From: Gadus chalcogrammus
Taxonomy: Eukaryota > Chordata > Actinopteri > Gadiformes > Gadidae
Direction: 5' to 3'
NCBI RefSeq assembly: GCF_026213295.1
Contig: NC_079428.1
Span: 6,364,445 to 6,428,444, forward strand
DNA: 64,000 nucleotides
Made by a program: the position numbers and the translations under genes. Shown here one piece after another: positions 24,271-58,201 of the stretch. The notes under the pieces were generated by a model, which was given only the letters and a program-made list of their open reading frames with translations, did not search any database and was not told the origin of the DNA. Positions within the stretch are counted from its first letter, which is position 1, and every line of letters begins with the position of its first letter.

Positions 24271-24390
24271 GACCATCCAATCAAATGCATGACGTTTCCA
24301 CCACCAGAAAGACATTGCATCTACGGAGAAAGAAGTTCTGAACTCTACATGGAATCCCATTGTCCCAGCCAGGCTCCACATCTGGTGGTC

Positions 24391-25542
24391 TCAGCCTACC
24401 CATTGACCTTCATAGGCCTGGAACTGCTGCTCCACATCCTGGCCTTTTCCAGGTCCTTCTGGCTCGGCCGGCTGGTAGCTCTGATCCGAGTATTGTGAGT
24501 AACTCTGCATCTGCTGTTCCTGGTCCTTGGCGGGGTAGTCATATCGGATGTAGCGGTTTTCCTGCCAGTCATCTCTGCCACGCTCAACACTACTGCTGGA
24601 CTGGGTGTAGGTTCCTGGAGGATACTGGCCAGTGATGAACAGCGCATCGTAAGGGTAGAAATACCCGAATGAAGCCTGGGGCATAAGGGCTGCAGGGCTG
24701 TGGAAGGCCTCCGCCTGTCCTACAGCAGCTCCATACGATGGCGGTGGGGGTACACCGCGTTCCTGGGTCTCAGACTCATAGCGTCCGTCCTCCATTGTGC
24801 TCTCGATGTTGAGCAGCTCTCCTGGGACGAACTGTGGTCCAGGTGGGGGTCGGGGGCCGGCCATTTGTCCCTTGGGGCCAGCGTGACTGTCAGAAGCGGC
24901 TCTTGACCCACCAGCGAACGTGCGTGGAGGAATTGCCCAGGAGCCTTCCAGTAGCAAACAAGCAGAGAACAGACATTTTACCTATTTCAGTGCAAGTGAT
25001 TCGTCAAGCCCGAGTGAGTGAGGGTTTAAAATACTCATTTTTAAATACCACCCTCCATGGTGAAGGTTTTTATAAAAGCTGAAGTTACCTTGAGATGAGC
25101 CTGTTGGGGAAGAATAGCCTCCGTTGAATCCTGTAGGGGGAGGAGAAGGCAGCGCCCCCGAGGACAAACCCTGTGCACCGGGTCCAGACATGGAGCCAGA
25201 GGTTTCATGGCTGGGGTACAGCTGCTGTTTGGGTTGGGCACCCCACGGATCTTGAGAATACCCGCCTTTATACGGTGGGGCAAACCCTACAGAAGGAGCC
25301 AACAGCACTCAATTAAACCATTAAGTGTAATCCATTTTGTTAAGCAAAACAAGTCCATTTTAAACTACATACCTTTTTTAATAGGGCTACATTCGATATC
25401 CCAAAGCAGGATAGCTTGGAGGAAGACCCTAAAACAGATAAGAGACAGCCAACATTGAAGCAAAGAACTCCTCTAAGAATTTTTGAAATAGCACGCGAAA
25501 AAAAGACCACTTTGCTTACCATGTAAAGAGGATTGCTGTCAT
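24391..25542 (-). CDS. Unrecognised small secreted Tyr/Pro/Gly/Gln-rich protein, copy 2
   Basis: Exons 25542-25520, 25428-25373, 25286-25089, 24944-24391; same lengths and phases as copy 1; 276 aa, intact. Differences from copy 1: M4I, A30P, M101T, A122G, E130Q, P174H, P236Q, plus two silent changes. The signal peptide, Tyr-rich core and Gln/Tyr tail are kept, and the TATA-like box and poly(A) signal are preserved, so both copies look functional. Function is unknown; a secreted structural role is inferred only from composition. Confidence 0.8.
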
Positions 25543-25590
25543 AATTACAATGGGACGACTCCACTGCAGAGCAAAGCTATGTGGAGGCTT

Positions 25591-25596
25591 TTTAAA
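25591..25596 (-). promoter_or_regulatory. TATA-like element of copy 2
   Basis: TTTAAA about 50 nt upstream of the copy 2 ATG, in the same context as in copy 1, with the CAGCTG E-box retained. Confidence 0.4.
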
Positions 25597-26787
25597 TGTT
25601 GCCAGCCCCCAGCTGACCTGCTTAACGAGGTGATGATGCACAGCTGTCCCTAAATGATTTGGTCACAGGTGAACCTTTTTCTACTCTACCCTTTTGAGGG
25701 GGCGTCCTCCTCTTTCCTTTTCTACCTTTAATTCCATATCCAACCCTTCACAAATGATCCATCACTTTTTATATTGTTCAGCAATGCAGTATTCCTCTGT
25801 TCTTCTACCATGCCACTGTAGTACAAATCATACTAATCGTCCAAGGAAAATGTAAATAGCATTGTTTGTGGCCAAAACACGACCCACCTGATGTACCACT
25901 GTTGCAACCCACACAAGGGTCCCACTTCCTGTAGTTGGAATAGTACTTGCAGCATAATGGCCACATTGGACCAAATGTTTCCGGTGGGCTCTCCTCAAAT
26001 GCTAATTTGATCTTTAGTGTATATTTTATCTTTAGTCTTTAAGTACCAAAATTATTTTTCTTAGTGTGTGATCATTCTCAGCCTCCAGATTAACATTTAT
26101 ATTTAGCATACGCTTTTATCAAGTTCGTAGGGAACAGGCGTTTTGGTCAGGGACCAAAATACTTTTATAAAGTATTTTGATAAAGTAATTCATCAAAAAT
26201 TGTCTGCATATCCATATTTTGGGTGCAGGTCTGCTTGGTACCATTTTAAAAATGTTACATTACATTCATTTTCACTCCCTGGTCACTCCCAAAGATTACG
26301 ATGGACTACAAAATGTTCACTCCCTTCTCACTCGTGCCTGACCTCTCACCAGTGCAGTCAAGACACCTCAAATATACAATCTTAAAACGCAACACAAGGG
26401 ATGGGAAAACAAGTAAAAGTGCAAAATATTTTTAATCTGAGCCACGTTTTACTTATGTACAGTGAATTTGACCCTAGTGATTCATAAACATCACGTCCTG
26501 GCATAGGCCTACAATATTACAAGTTTAAACAACAGTCCAAATAGTACGTCTCTCAGAGGCCGATACATTCATTAAAGCAACATTTTAAGAACTGATGACT
26601 CGCCCAAAAATTTAAACGAGGGGTGAAAACAATTAAAATGGATTCCAGGAACAAATGGCACATTAAGAGGTTGGTTCACTCGTCGTCATTGTAGAATCCA
26701 AAAAAACACGACGGGAAGCGATCGTTTCCTCTTCTTCTGGGTCGACAATTCAAGTAGCGGCTCGTTCAAACTCCCACACCTTCGGTG

Positions 26788-27162
26788 TCACCGGGCGGCC
26801 GTTTTGTCCAGACCGTCCAAGTCCTTTGACACTTCTAGTCTAGCTCTGACCAAAACCACATGCATACATTCTGACAGAAAAGCTCTTGATTGCAGGGTTC
26901 CTACCGGAACCGCGGTGCGCAATGGTGCACGCGAAACAGCCCGCCAGAACCTAGAAAACAGGAACATTTTATTGCTAGTAGCCATAGCGATATAGACATG
27001 CGTTGATTTCTTTTCCGGCGTGGCCTTGCGCTGTGTGGAGTGGTGGCGGGTACGACGTCTATTGTGCTCCTGTTTCTGTGGGCGCACAGATTGTTTGTCG
27101 TGCCCTGTTGTTTCGGTTGTCCCCTCAGATTGCTGCCGGGGAAAGGTTTGTGGTAAAGGCAC
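26788..27162 (-). CDS. Doubtful open reading frame, unrecognised
   Basis: A 124-codon open frame on the minus strand. An internal ATG at 26985 starts MATSNKMFLFSRFWRAV..., an Arg-rich amphipathic-looking start like a mitochondrial presequence. A GT (gtagga) 81 bases after that ATG could act as a donor. It matches no family I know and may simply be open sequence in lrp10 3' flank. Confidence 0.15.
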   Translation of the reverse strand: MPLPQTFPRQQSEGTTETTGHDKQSVRPQKQEHNRRRTRHHSTQRKATPEKKSTHVYIAMATSNKMFLFSRFWRAVSRAPLRTAVPVGTLQSRAFLSECMHVVLVRARLEVSKDLDGLDKTAAR

Positions 27163-27374
27163 TTAATTACGGAATATTGATTTTGTTTGATTTCTGACCA
27201 GAAGCATGATACAAGGTGATGCGGAAATAAGCAGGAGCGATTCTATGAACATACTCCACGACTACAGATATCCTCCCCAAACACAAAACTGCACGTGCGT
27301 TTGTAAATATGCATTTCCTCACTAGTCATACAAAGACCCATGTATGGCGTCTTCTAAAATGACGACTACTAATA

Positions 27375-27380
27375 TTTATT
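27375..27380 (-). terminator. Candidate poly(A) signal of lrp10
   Basis: AATAAA on the minus strand about 580 nt after the lrp10 stop codon. Confidence 0.35.
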
Positions 27381-27956
27381 TTGACAGTAGCCACAGCAAG
27401 CAAATAGGGTCTGTTATTATTCTGTGCAAAAAAAAAAATTCAACCTTCTTTAAAATAAAAAACAAAAAGACAGCCCGGCGTGGTTAAGCGCTCATTCGAA
27501 GCAGAACTCAAGACACACAGGCTCCCTCTCACACGTCAGCCAGGCAAACTCTATCCCACACAAATACTTTAGAGATTAAAACAAAAACAAACAGGTCGAC
27601 TTAATCCCCGGATACAAGAAGTCATGTGTCGCTGAATCTAGCACAAAGCCATTTTAAAAATAAAAACTTTTTTTAAAAAAAGGCACTAGACCTGCCCATG
27701 GTGGCCACCGCATCCTGCGCTTGAGTTCGAAACCAAAAACACGAAGACAGAGATAGACTCAACGGGGCGGCCGGTGTCCCGGCGTTACTGTGGTAGAAGA
27801 CCCCGGGGTTGGGCGGGGTCGGTGGGGGGTCGGTGGGGGGAAGGGAATGGCTGGGTTTTGATTGGCTTGTGGCTTGTCAGGTGAGCGTGATTATAAAGTT
27901 AAAAATAAAAACAAGGTGACCAGGAGGGGGGCGCAACCGAGCGTCTAGGCTCCGGT

Positions 27957-36061
<8,105 letters not shown>

Positions 36062-38327
36062 TGTAGTAGAAGATAAGCCGTTAAAATGTCAGTGAACATG
36101 AACAATAAATACATAAATTAAAACGGATTCATTCTCTCTTCCAACTTCAATCTTCCATCCTTAGCAGGCCTGGTTCCCGAAGACGACTTCTCCTGTGAGG
36201 CGAGCAGAGGAAAGGCGATACAGCTTAACAGAAGTGCAAAGAACTGGTTGACAGCCAACCTCAAAGTATTAGCATGTTAGCTGATTATCAGAAGAGCACT
36301 GTGAAAATAGTGAGAGCGATCTCTCAGAATCCATCGATGTCAAGTCGATGGAGGGTTATTATGGTCTGGAACACAATGTTTACACTATACTGGTTCCTGC
36401 CCCGTAATCCCCGTCCATACCAATGACGCAAGACAGCCCCGCGTCTCCGAGATAAAACCTTCAGCGATTGACGATAAAGTCTACTTTCCCCATTGATTGG
36501 GATCGATTTTGACAAAGCGTTGATTAAAACGATCACTGGAGTCACTTTCTATTTGTCCGAAGGTGTCGGGAGGGTGAACGGCAGGCGGTGGAGCGGAAGC
36601 CGTTTACCCTGATCTCCGGAGAGCCTCAACAACACGGCTAGCAGGACAATGCTAACACCAACTTCCTTATCTTTAAAAAAAAAAAAACGCGTTTACGAGA
36701 CGTGACATTTCCGTGAAAAGTTTCGGCCTCAACAGTCGACGTTCACGATGTCACGGAATATCATTTTATATTGAACGTCAAACGATAAACGACCAATGTT
36801 TTTTTGTGAGGACGACGTGGAAAGCTTACCGTTTTTCCGTCTCGGCCTTTCTTGTGTTGACTAGAGTTGTGCCTAACTTCCGTGTTGTTTTTATTTATTT
36901 ATTTTGATTCGTTCCCACTGTCACGGGGAGGGGGGCGTGTACCTACAGCCACCCAATGTAGTTACCTTTAGATAAAAAGTCATTCAAAAATGTAACTTCC
37001 TTTATATGATTTCCATTCATGTACATTCATTCAGCACTTTGGGAAATCAATCTGGATTTAAGAAATAAAAAGTGGTACTTTGGTGTTGTGCTATATTATT
37101 ATTATTTAGGATGTTTATTTTATTCATGCATATATTATATATGTATTATTCATATTATTGATTTTTTTCTTCATATGATCATTCTTATGTTGTGGCAACT
37201 CATTGAATACAACCTAAGTGCATGTATTGTATCTTATCGCTAGGTGTCAGTATCTATCAACAAAATTACCAGTGTGCCTTAAACTTGTCTTTTTTTAAAC
37301 CCACAACAAATCGAAACGATACGTTGTTAAATGTTATCCTCAATGAATCGAACAAACGAATACGTTATGTAATCAAGACAACACGTTTGACATTAGTTCC
37401 ATTTAATGATGGATTTGTTAGTGGGTGTCTGTGTGTTTGAGTTATGTGCATCCTTGCGTGCTTGCGTGCATGCTTGCTTTGTGCGTGCAGGGCCAGCGGC
37501 GGCGATCGGCAGAGGCGAACTGGGCTATCATCTAGAGGCGGCAAATGTGTTGGGGGCGCCCTCTGGTGGCGCCATCAATTAATTAATTAAATTATATGAA
37601 ACAAGCGAAATAAAATATTACCAAACATGTTCCCAAATGGAAGGGTCAAGGGAGGGGACGGGGGACTAATTGTTAGTGCGTATTGAACCCCTCACTGCAG
37701 TACAGGACAACGCCATAAACCCGCCATGGGAACCGAAACGGCCAGCGCCGGCCCAGTGTGCGTGTGTGATGTGTGTGTGTGTGTGTGTGTGTGTGTACGT
37801 GCGTGCGCGTGTGAGGCTGAAATTAGCTTAGAACAACATAACTGACAGCTTCCATTCAGTGGTAGTACTTCGTCACAACCAGAGGAGGGGACCTCAGAGA
37901 AATCTCTCCCTCCCTCCCTCAGCCTGTCTCCCACCCTCACTCTCTCCCTCTCTCTCTGCCCCCGTTCTAGTTTGTTTGACCACGTCCACACGCAGCACAT
38001 TGTGATATCAACAGAACCAAAGGCTGAAGAGAAGCGAAAAGAGGAGGCACAAGATACCAAGATATGAGGCTCCAAGTTTGACTTTTTGACTTTTCTTATC
38101 TGCATTCGATTGATGAATGTGGACGTTTTTCTATTTTCTATTTTAACTTTTACCAGTGTTCATTGCCGAAGGGTCTAGGTACAGGAACGCGTGCATGTGG
38201 ACACCCAGACGTACGTTCTTTTTTACATTGCATCCCATAAATAAGTACGAAGAAAGTTGTACAACTTGTCACACAAACCTGCGAGCAGCGGATCCGTTTC
38301 TTTACTTTCCCCGGATAACCTGGAAGA
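36062..38327. other. Divergent intergenic region between lrp10 and mmp14
   Basis: 2.27 kb between the two start codons, which point away from each other, so both promoters should lie here. A CpG-containing patch at 36580-36860 with TGACG/CGTCA-like words is the best lrp10 candidate. 37760-38327 includes a GT repeat (37768-37795), CT-rich sequence and the mmp14 leader. No clear TATA box was found. Confidence 0.45.
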
Positions 38328-52011
<13,684 letters not shown>

Positions 52012-52015
52012 AGAG

Positions 52016-52028
52016 GGGGGGAGAGGGA

Positions 52029-52073
<45 letters not shown>

Positions 52074-52092
52074 AGGGAGAGAGAGAGAGAGG

Positions 52093-52185
<93 letters not shown>

Positions 52186-52190
52186 GGAGA
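52016..52190 (+). repeat. (GA)n purine tract directly after the mmp14 stop codon
   Basis: About 175 nt of GAGAGA/GGGAGA beginning 5 nt after TAG, so within the mmp14 3' UTR. Confidence 0.95.
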
Positions 52191-52710
52191 GAAACTTGCC
52201 GACGATTGGACAGACTGACGACAGGGAAGGGAGGAGGAGGAGGAGGAGGAAGAGGAGAAGACGTTTGGAGCAGCGCATTGGGGGAAGGGAAGGAAATCGA
52301 AGAAGGAAATTGAAGACGGAAATTGAAGAAGGCGAACGTGACCAATGAAAAGAGACCTGGGGGAGGGGAGATGATTTGAGTGGTGTTTGTACAGAGCCAC
52401 GATTCAGGGCAAAAAGAGAGAGGGAGACAGACGGAGAGAGAGAGAGTGTTGAACATATCCTCAAGAAAAATCAGGAACTTGTGTATTGTGTAGTTATCGA
52501 TCCCCAACAGAGAGAATGGGGGAGGTTGGGGGGTTGTTCTTCGTCCGACGAGGCACCTATCTGTTCCAAATGCTCCCGAAAGCCACCATTTTCTTTCCAC
52601 TAATCTGCTTCTCCTCTTTCCTCTGCCCCGTCCATTAGAATCCACCATCCCCCCCACCCCTCACTACTATCACTTGACGACTCCAGCTACACCAGCTGTC
52701 CGATTACTTA

Positions 52711-52740
52711 CCCCCCACCCCCCCCCCCCCCCCCCCCCCC
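52711..52740. repeat. Poly-C tract
   Basis: About 28 consecutive C with one or two breaks in the upstream A/C-rich part, in the presumed mmp14 3' UTR. Confidence 0.9.
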
Positions 52741-54448
52741 TCCTTGTAAACTTTGGTTCTGCGTAAACTCAAAATGTTTACTCTAAATAATTATTAGTGG
52801 TTTGGAAAATCTCCACGATTTCCACATGATGAAACCCTACAGTTCGCCTTTCGTTAGTTATCGGACGATTTGAAATCCGATCTTCCTCCATTTAGCGCGC
52901 AGAGAAAAGAAAAGAAAAAAACATTTGTTCCCGTTTCTTTTGTTTTCTTCCTCCCGCTCAACACAGCTGTGGAAGAGCTCTTTTCCACCACCAAAGCAGG
53001 TATTCCACCCCACTAACTCACCCCAGAAACTCCCCCCAAAATGAACCCCTCCACTAGTCTGCTGGGTATTGTTCTTTGGTTGTGAAGGCAGAGTGTATAC
53101 CGGAACATTCCTAGGTCGCTACTCCAAGTTTGTGTTTGCACTTGTATGTACTTTTCTTATTATGTCAAATCTGAAAAAAAACAACTACCAAGCCAAAAGG
53201 AATCAGAATATTCCACGGGAAGTTGCATCTTTAATTCCAGGAAAGATATCAACTTACATTTGTGCAGTATTGGCTTGGCCGTTTCGTATCTTAAATATGC
53301 ATGGGTGGATCTTTCAATACCTAGCTAGAGAACTGGTCTGCTGGTTTCCGTTTGTTGTTTTTCTACCCTCAAGCATAGTGTATAACTGACTGCACTATAA
53401 AGCAGAATTTAAACTGTGGTGAGGACGTGGCATATAACATTTACAACATTTGAAATCCTAATGTCATATGGTGGAAATGGTCCTGTTTGATGACATCATC
53501 AGCTTTTTTTGCAAAAAAAACTAAAAACTTTAACTTGGGCCATATGTTCCAGAGATTAAGTTGAACGTGGACAGCATTAAAAAAAATCGAATCATAAATT
53601 AAATCTTAGCTACTTTAACTATACTTTTCCACCAGCAGCCGGGCACATTCATAAACACAGCATTCGTGTCCTAAAGTGGTTATATTGAGTGATCTTCAAG
53701 GTCCATAAGGTCCTTCCCAATATTTCAGGCCAGCCATCTCAACTTGCTAGTTTTGTTAATTAGCACTACTCGCCGCTATAATTACTGAGGGAAATCAGCT
53801 GAGCTCCATCCGGGGCCGGAGAAAAAAACATGGCGGGTTATTTTATCTGTCTGAAGCTGGAATTTGTCGGTTGGTACGGATTACGCAATATGGTCCAGAT
53901 CTAATAACGGTGTTTCATTTTGAATTATCATTTTGTACAACAAATTATTGTTATTATAGTTATGGTTATCGTTGTTTTATTGGTAACGTTATGATGACTT
54001 GATTAGTTTTGATTTTCGCGTTGTCTTCGGAAGCCTGCTGGACAGAGGCTTAACATGACAATCATGCAAATAGCTCCCTTTTTTATTTTATTCCATGTTC
54101 GGTGGTATATCGGTATCCGTAATTAAATCCGGAAGCCGTAAGCTGATTTTTTTTAACGGGAATTTCTTAATGGCTGGCACAGAACCACATTTATTTATGA
54201 ACTACTATTTGGATGGTGCTTAGTGTTGTGTTTTGTCTTCACAGAGAATCCAAAATAATTGTAATTGATGTATTTAAAAAATAATAATCATCATCAGTGT
54301 GCTAATTACAGATTGATTGGGCTTGCTTTAAAGACCTGAATTCAACAGTGGGGGCTTCTACAGAGTGGGGACAACTTTTTTCATGGTAAAAACATGTTAT
54401 GACACTCTGAAATTACACCCTAATAAAAATGTCTTTACCCTTTTTTTT

Positions 54449-54484
54449 TTATGTTATCTTGATCGTAAGATCAAGATAACATAA
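54449..54484. repeat. Perfect 16-bp inverted repeat, 4-base loop
   Basis: TTATGTTATCTTGATC (54449-54464) and its exact inverse (54469-54484) around GTAA, preceded by a T run. Confidence 0.9.
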
Positions 54485-54873
54485 TAGGAAAACTTTGGTG
54501 TATATCTACCGGCAGTGCCTCGTATGTGCAGCTGGTTCTGCGCTGTTCATCGGCCGTTGTCCTTAAGCAGAGAGCTCGTGTAGCCCTGCCCGTTTCCTAG
54601 TAGTCCATCAGAAATATTGTTGTCATCTTCGTTTGACCAGAGAGGGCGCTGTTGCCAGAGTTTAATTATAGTATTTAGTTACTCTTTAATGGCCCGGTAT
54701 CACTGTGCTCTACATGAAGGAGAGAAATATGGAAAAATGGCTTAGGGTATCATAAAATGCATTAAAAGTAAAGTGAAACTCAGACATTCCATTCCGAAAT
54801 GATATTTTCCGAGATGGCCTTCAACAGAGGCAACCTCAGTCAAAATGTGCACACTGTTTATGATAATGAAATC

Positions 54874-54879
54874 AATAAA
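54874..54879 (+). terminator. Candidate poly(A) signal of mmp14
   Basis: AATAAA about 2.9 kb after the stop; another follows near 54932. Earlier canonical signals were not obvious, so the 3' UTR may be long. Confidence 0.3.
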
Positions 54880-55585
54880 AGGAGATACTTATTTCTGTTT
54901 TCAGCAGTGTCATTACTTTAGATGAGATGAAATAAAGCTGTTTTCTACAATCCAAAAAAAAATACATGTGTGATTGATGTTTTTAATGCATACACCATTG
55001 TGCATATGCATTTTACATACACATGCATGCATACCTATGTTGTTCAGATGCAAGCACGCGCATACACACACACACACACACATACACACACAGACACACA
55101 CACACACACACATACATGCACAGACTTAAGAGAAACTCCTTGATAAAGAATGAATCCCAATGCTTGATGTGAAAAAGCCTTCCCGGAGTCCGAAGAAAGC
55201 CACAATATCTCTGGGTGCTACTTGGATGGAATGGATCAGTTAACTATGAGCTCGATCTATGAGCAGTCTTTGGGCACGGCACCAGTCGACATATGTTGGG
55301 TTAGGGGGGGGCGGTGGAAAGAATGATGGAATGGTCACGTTTTTTATTTGGGAAGGGAGAGCGTGGCTCAGCGTTCTAGCGGAGCTCGGTTAGAAGCATC
55401 TGGAATTTGTGAAAGAAGTTCTGAGCTCCCAGTGCAGTCTGGCCAGCTGGAGTCTCCAAGTCTGTGTGTGCATTTGTGTGTTTGTATGTGTGTTTATGTG
55501 TTTAGATTGTGTTTTGGGTGTGATAGTTCTGTGTGTTGGATGTGTATTTATGTGTCTGTTTGTATGCGCGTGTTTGCATGTGTGT

Positions 55586-55618
<33 letters not shown>

Positions 55619-57236
55619 GTGTTTTGTATTTATGTGTTTGTTTGTTTTGTATGTGTGCGTGTGTGTGTGCGTGTGCGTGTGTGTGTGTGTGAGATACATT
55701 TTTGCATGAGTGTTCTAAAAATAAGAATAGCCAATACATGAGAGAGAATAAACAACGAATATGAAAGATAAGTATGTTTGGAGACGTTATTTGAGCTCTC
55801 TCACTCTTATTTTCCCGCCCTCTGCATTATTTTTCTTTCCGTTTTTTATGAGCCTCTGGTCTTCCACTCTTCCCCTGTCACCACAAGTATCTCTGGTGCT
55901 GTTTTCACTCTTTTCTTTCTTTCCTTTCTCTCCCTCCCTCCTTCCAATCCCCATCACACACACACACACACATACAAATACACACGTACGTACATGCAGA
56001 TAATACACACACACACACAAACACACACACACTACACTCTCATTGTCAACATATTGATATAATCAAATGCTGCTCTAAGCATGTGTCACTGATCCTCTAA
56101 TCACAGCATACCATAAACCATAAGAAACAGACAGCCTTTTAAGTCCCGAAACTTTAGTACATTTTAACCCAGGTAAATACCTTTGATACCTAAGTAAATG
56201 TTCTTTGAGCTACTTTGCCTTTATACTTAAGTGATATTGTTACAGATGACCAAAGTCACTTTCAAGTAAGATATCTGAACTTTAACTAAATTATGACTTT
56301 CTAGTTTATGCACACTGCTTATGCTACTGTGGTGTATGTTTCAACTTCCCTGAATAAAGGATGAAGACTATCAGTTTGACTCTGTGGCACTACATTTAGT
56401 CTAGTGATAATTCTAGACTAATCAAATAACCAGATGATCAGATTAACAATCATACTGATACCCTGATTTAATTTATCTTAGTGTCAGGACATGTATTACA
56501 ACTGTGTTTTGGAGCAAGTTTAGGTTGAATTGAAGTAAATCTGCTCCAGGCTTTCGTTAAAAAAGTGTACCGTTTTTTTTTACGGCTGATTATTAATTTC
56601 TATATTTTTTCTTCTCTCATCTGTTCACCCACTTTCCATTCTAGCCCACTCCCTCTCCCTCTCTCTTTCTCTCTCCCCCTCTTGCTTTCTCTCTCTCTCT
56701 TTCTTCAACTGCCGTCACCTGGTATTTCCATTTTGCAGACGGCCTCTGCTTAAAGTATGCCAACTAAATTATATTAATGGCAAATTTTCCATTTCCTTGA
56801 TTCAGCCTTGTCGAATGTAGCAGGCGGCAAGGTAACACTCGGTAAATCGCACAAACATTAACATATTTTATATTTTGTTTCATCTATTACATTCTGTAAC
56901 ATTGCCAAACCATGGTCTCCCCATGGTCATACCATACATGCCAGGTTCTGGTTCTCTTACACCCATCTCATAATACAGATGAGACATAATAACGGGGCGG
57001 ACGTTCTAGTTTCCGCGCGCGCCTCTCTTTCTTTCCTGCCGGGATAATCCGGAGCCCACTCGGTCGTGCTGGATGGTGGAAGAAACAAACTACCCTCGGC
57101 ATCAGCACTCCTCCGTGGGCAGGAAGCGGCCGGGACAGCTGCTTGCAATTCAACCTCCACACCGTGTTTGGTTAACCTACGTTGTGGCCGCTCTGTACTG
57201 GAAGCTATAGGCAGCACTTTCGTCCACTTGTGACTC

Positions 57237-57355
57237 TTTCTTTCTTCCTTCCTTCCTTCCTTTCCTTCCTTCCTTCCTTCCTTCCTTCCTTCCTTCCTTC
57301 CTTCCTTCCTTCCTTCCTTCCTCTTCCTTCCTTCCTTCCTTCCTTCCTTCCTTCG
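57237..57355. repeat. (CTTC)n tetranucleotide repeat
   Basis: About 28 CTTC/TTCC units with two short interruptions. Confidence 0.95.
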
Positions 57356-57546
57356 TACCTCTGGTGAGCTAGAGACGGGCGGGTGGTCAGTCAGTCAACG
57401 TGCTATCGTTGCTATAGTAACTCTTGAGCGCGCCGCACACGAGAGAAGTGTACAGGTTCAAACGGGACTATTAAGCGAGCGAGTGTGTCAACACTGCTTG
57501 TGCGGCACGCCGCTGACTCATGCGTCTCGCAGAACACATGAGTGCC

Positions 57547-57550
<4 letters not shown>

Positions 57551-57588
<38 letters not shown>
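57551..57588. repeat. (CT)n microsatellite
   Basis: Eighteen CT units. Confidence 0.95.
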
Positions 57589-57589
<1 letters not shown>

Positions 57590-57819
57590 ACAATCACCTA
57601 GCCCACCGACACCCAGGGCACAGGAAGTGGTTTTTGGGTGGTGGGGGTGGGGGTGTGAGGGTTGGGGGGGGGGGGGAACTGCTGAATCAGGAACCCCCTC
57701 GTCGGCCTCTGTTAGCCCGGGTCCCATCTGCCAGTAACCCTGGACACCCTTCACCACCATCCATCGGTTTCGTGTGTGGCTTATGAGCAAAACTAAAGAG
57801 TCCTTGAAGGATAATCCCC

Positions 57820-58075
57820 TCCCATCATATCACCACATCAGCCCCCTCAACCCCCCCATCACCACATCAGCCCACCCCCCCCGATCACCACATCAGCCCA
57901 CCCCCTCCCCGATCACCACATCAGCCCACCCCCTCCCCCATCACCACATCAGCCCACCCCCTCCCCCCATCACCACATCAGCCCACCCCCCCCCGATCAC
58001 CACATCAGCCCACCCCCTCCCCCATCAGCCCACCCCCCCCCCCCCCCCCGATCACCACATCAGCCCACCCATCTC
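57820..58075. repeat. Minisatellite, unit about 26 bp
   Basis: Repeated ATCACCACATCAGCCCACCC followed by a variable C/T run, roughly eight units with differing poly-C length. Confidence 0.9.
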
Positions 58076-58201
58076 CTCCGGTCTTCTCTCTCTCCCTCAC
58101 CCTCTCTGTCCTTGCATGCCGATCCTACCAGACACTGAGCTCAAGACTGACAATCTCGCATCGCCTTGTGCACATTGCACAATAATTAACATCTGGTTGT
58201 C

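Larger units (their letters stand above)
22666..26433. repeat. Tandem duplication, unit 2
   Basis: It starts immediately after unit 1, with no spacer, and ends where homology to unit 1 stops. It is about 810 bp longer because of two insertions, 22879 to about 23378 and 23447-23896. The gene inside is intact. Confidence 0.95.
26434..27956. other. Interval between the duplication and the lrp10 stop codon
   Basis: Probably lrp10 3' UTR plus spacer. It holds a minus-strand open frame (26788-27162) of unknown status, and a lrp10 poly(A) candidate at 27375-27380. Confidence 0.5.

Noticed and set aside
20475..25542. Secretory calcium-binding phosphoprotein (SCPP) identity for the duplicated gene
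   Set aside because: P/Q-rich SCPPs fit the composition, but that family uses phase-0 introns, whereas these introns are phase 2, 1 and 1. No phospho-acidic SXE clusters were seen.
56957..57217. CpG-like patch with an 86-codon minus-strand frame
   Set aside because: The translation has no recognisable motif and no splice or conservation support; it may be a regulatory patch or chance.
57820..58075. CRISPR-like repeat array
   Set aside because: The regular 26-bp units with variable C-runs are an ordinary minisatellite in a vertebrate genome; there are no unique spacers.
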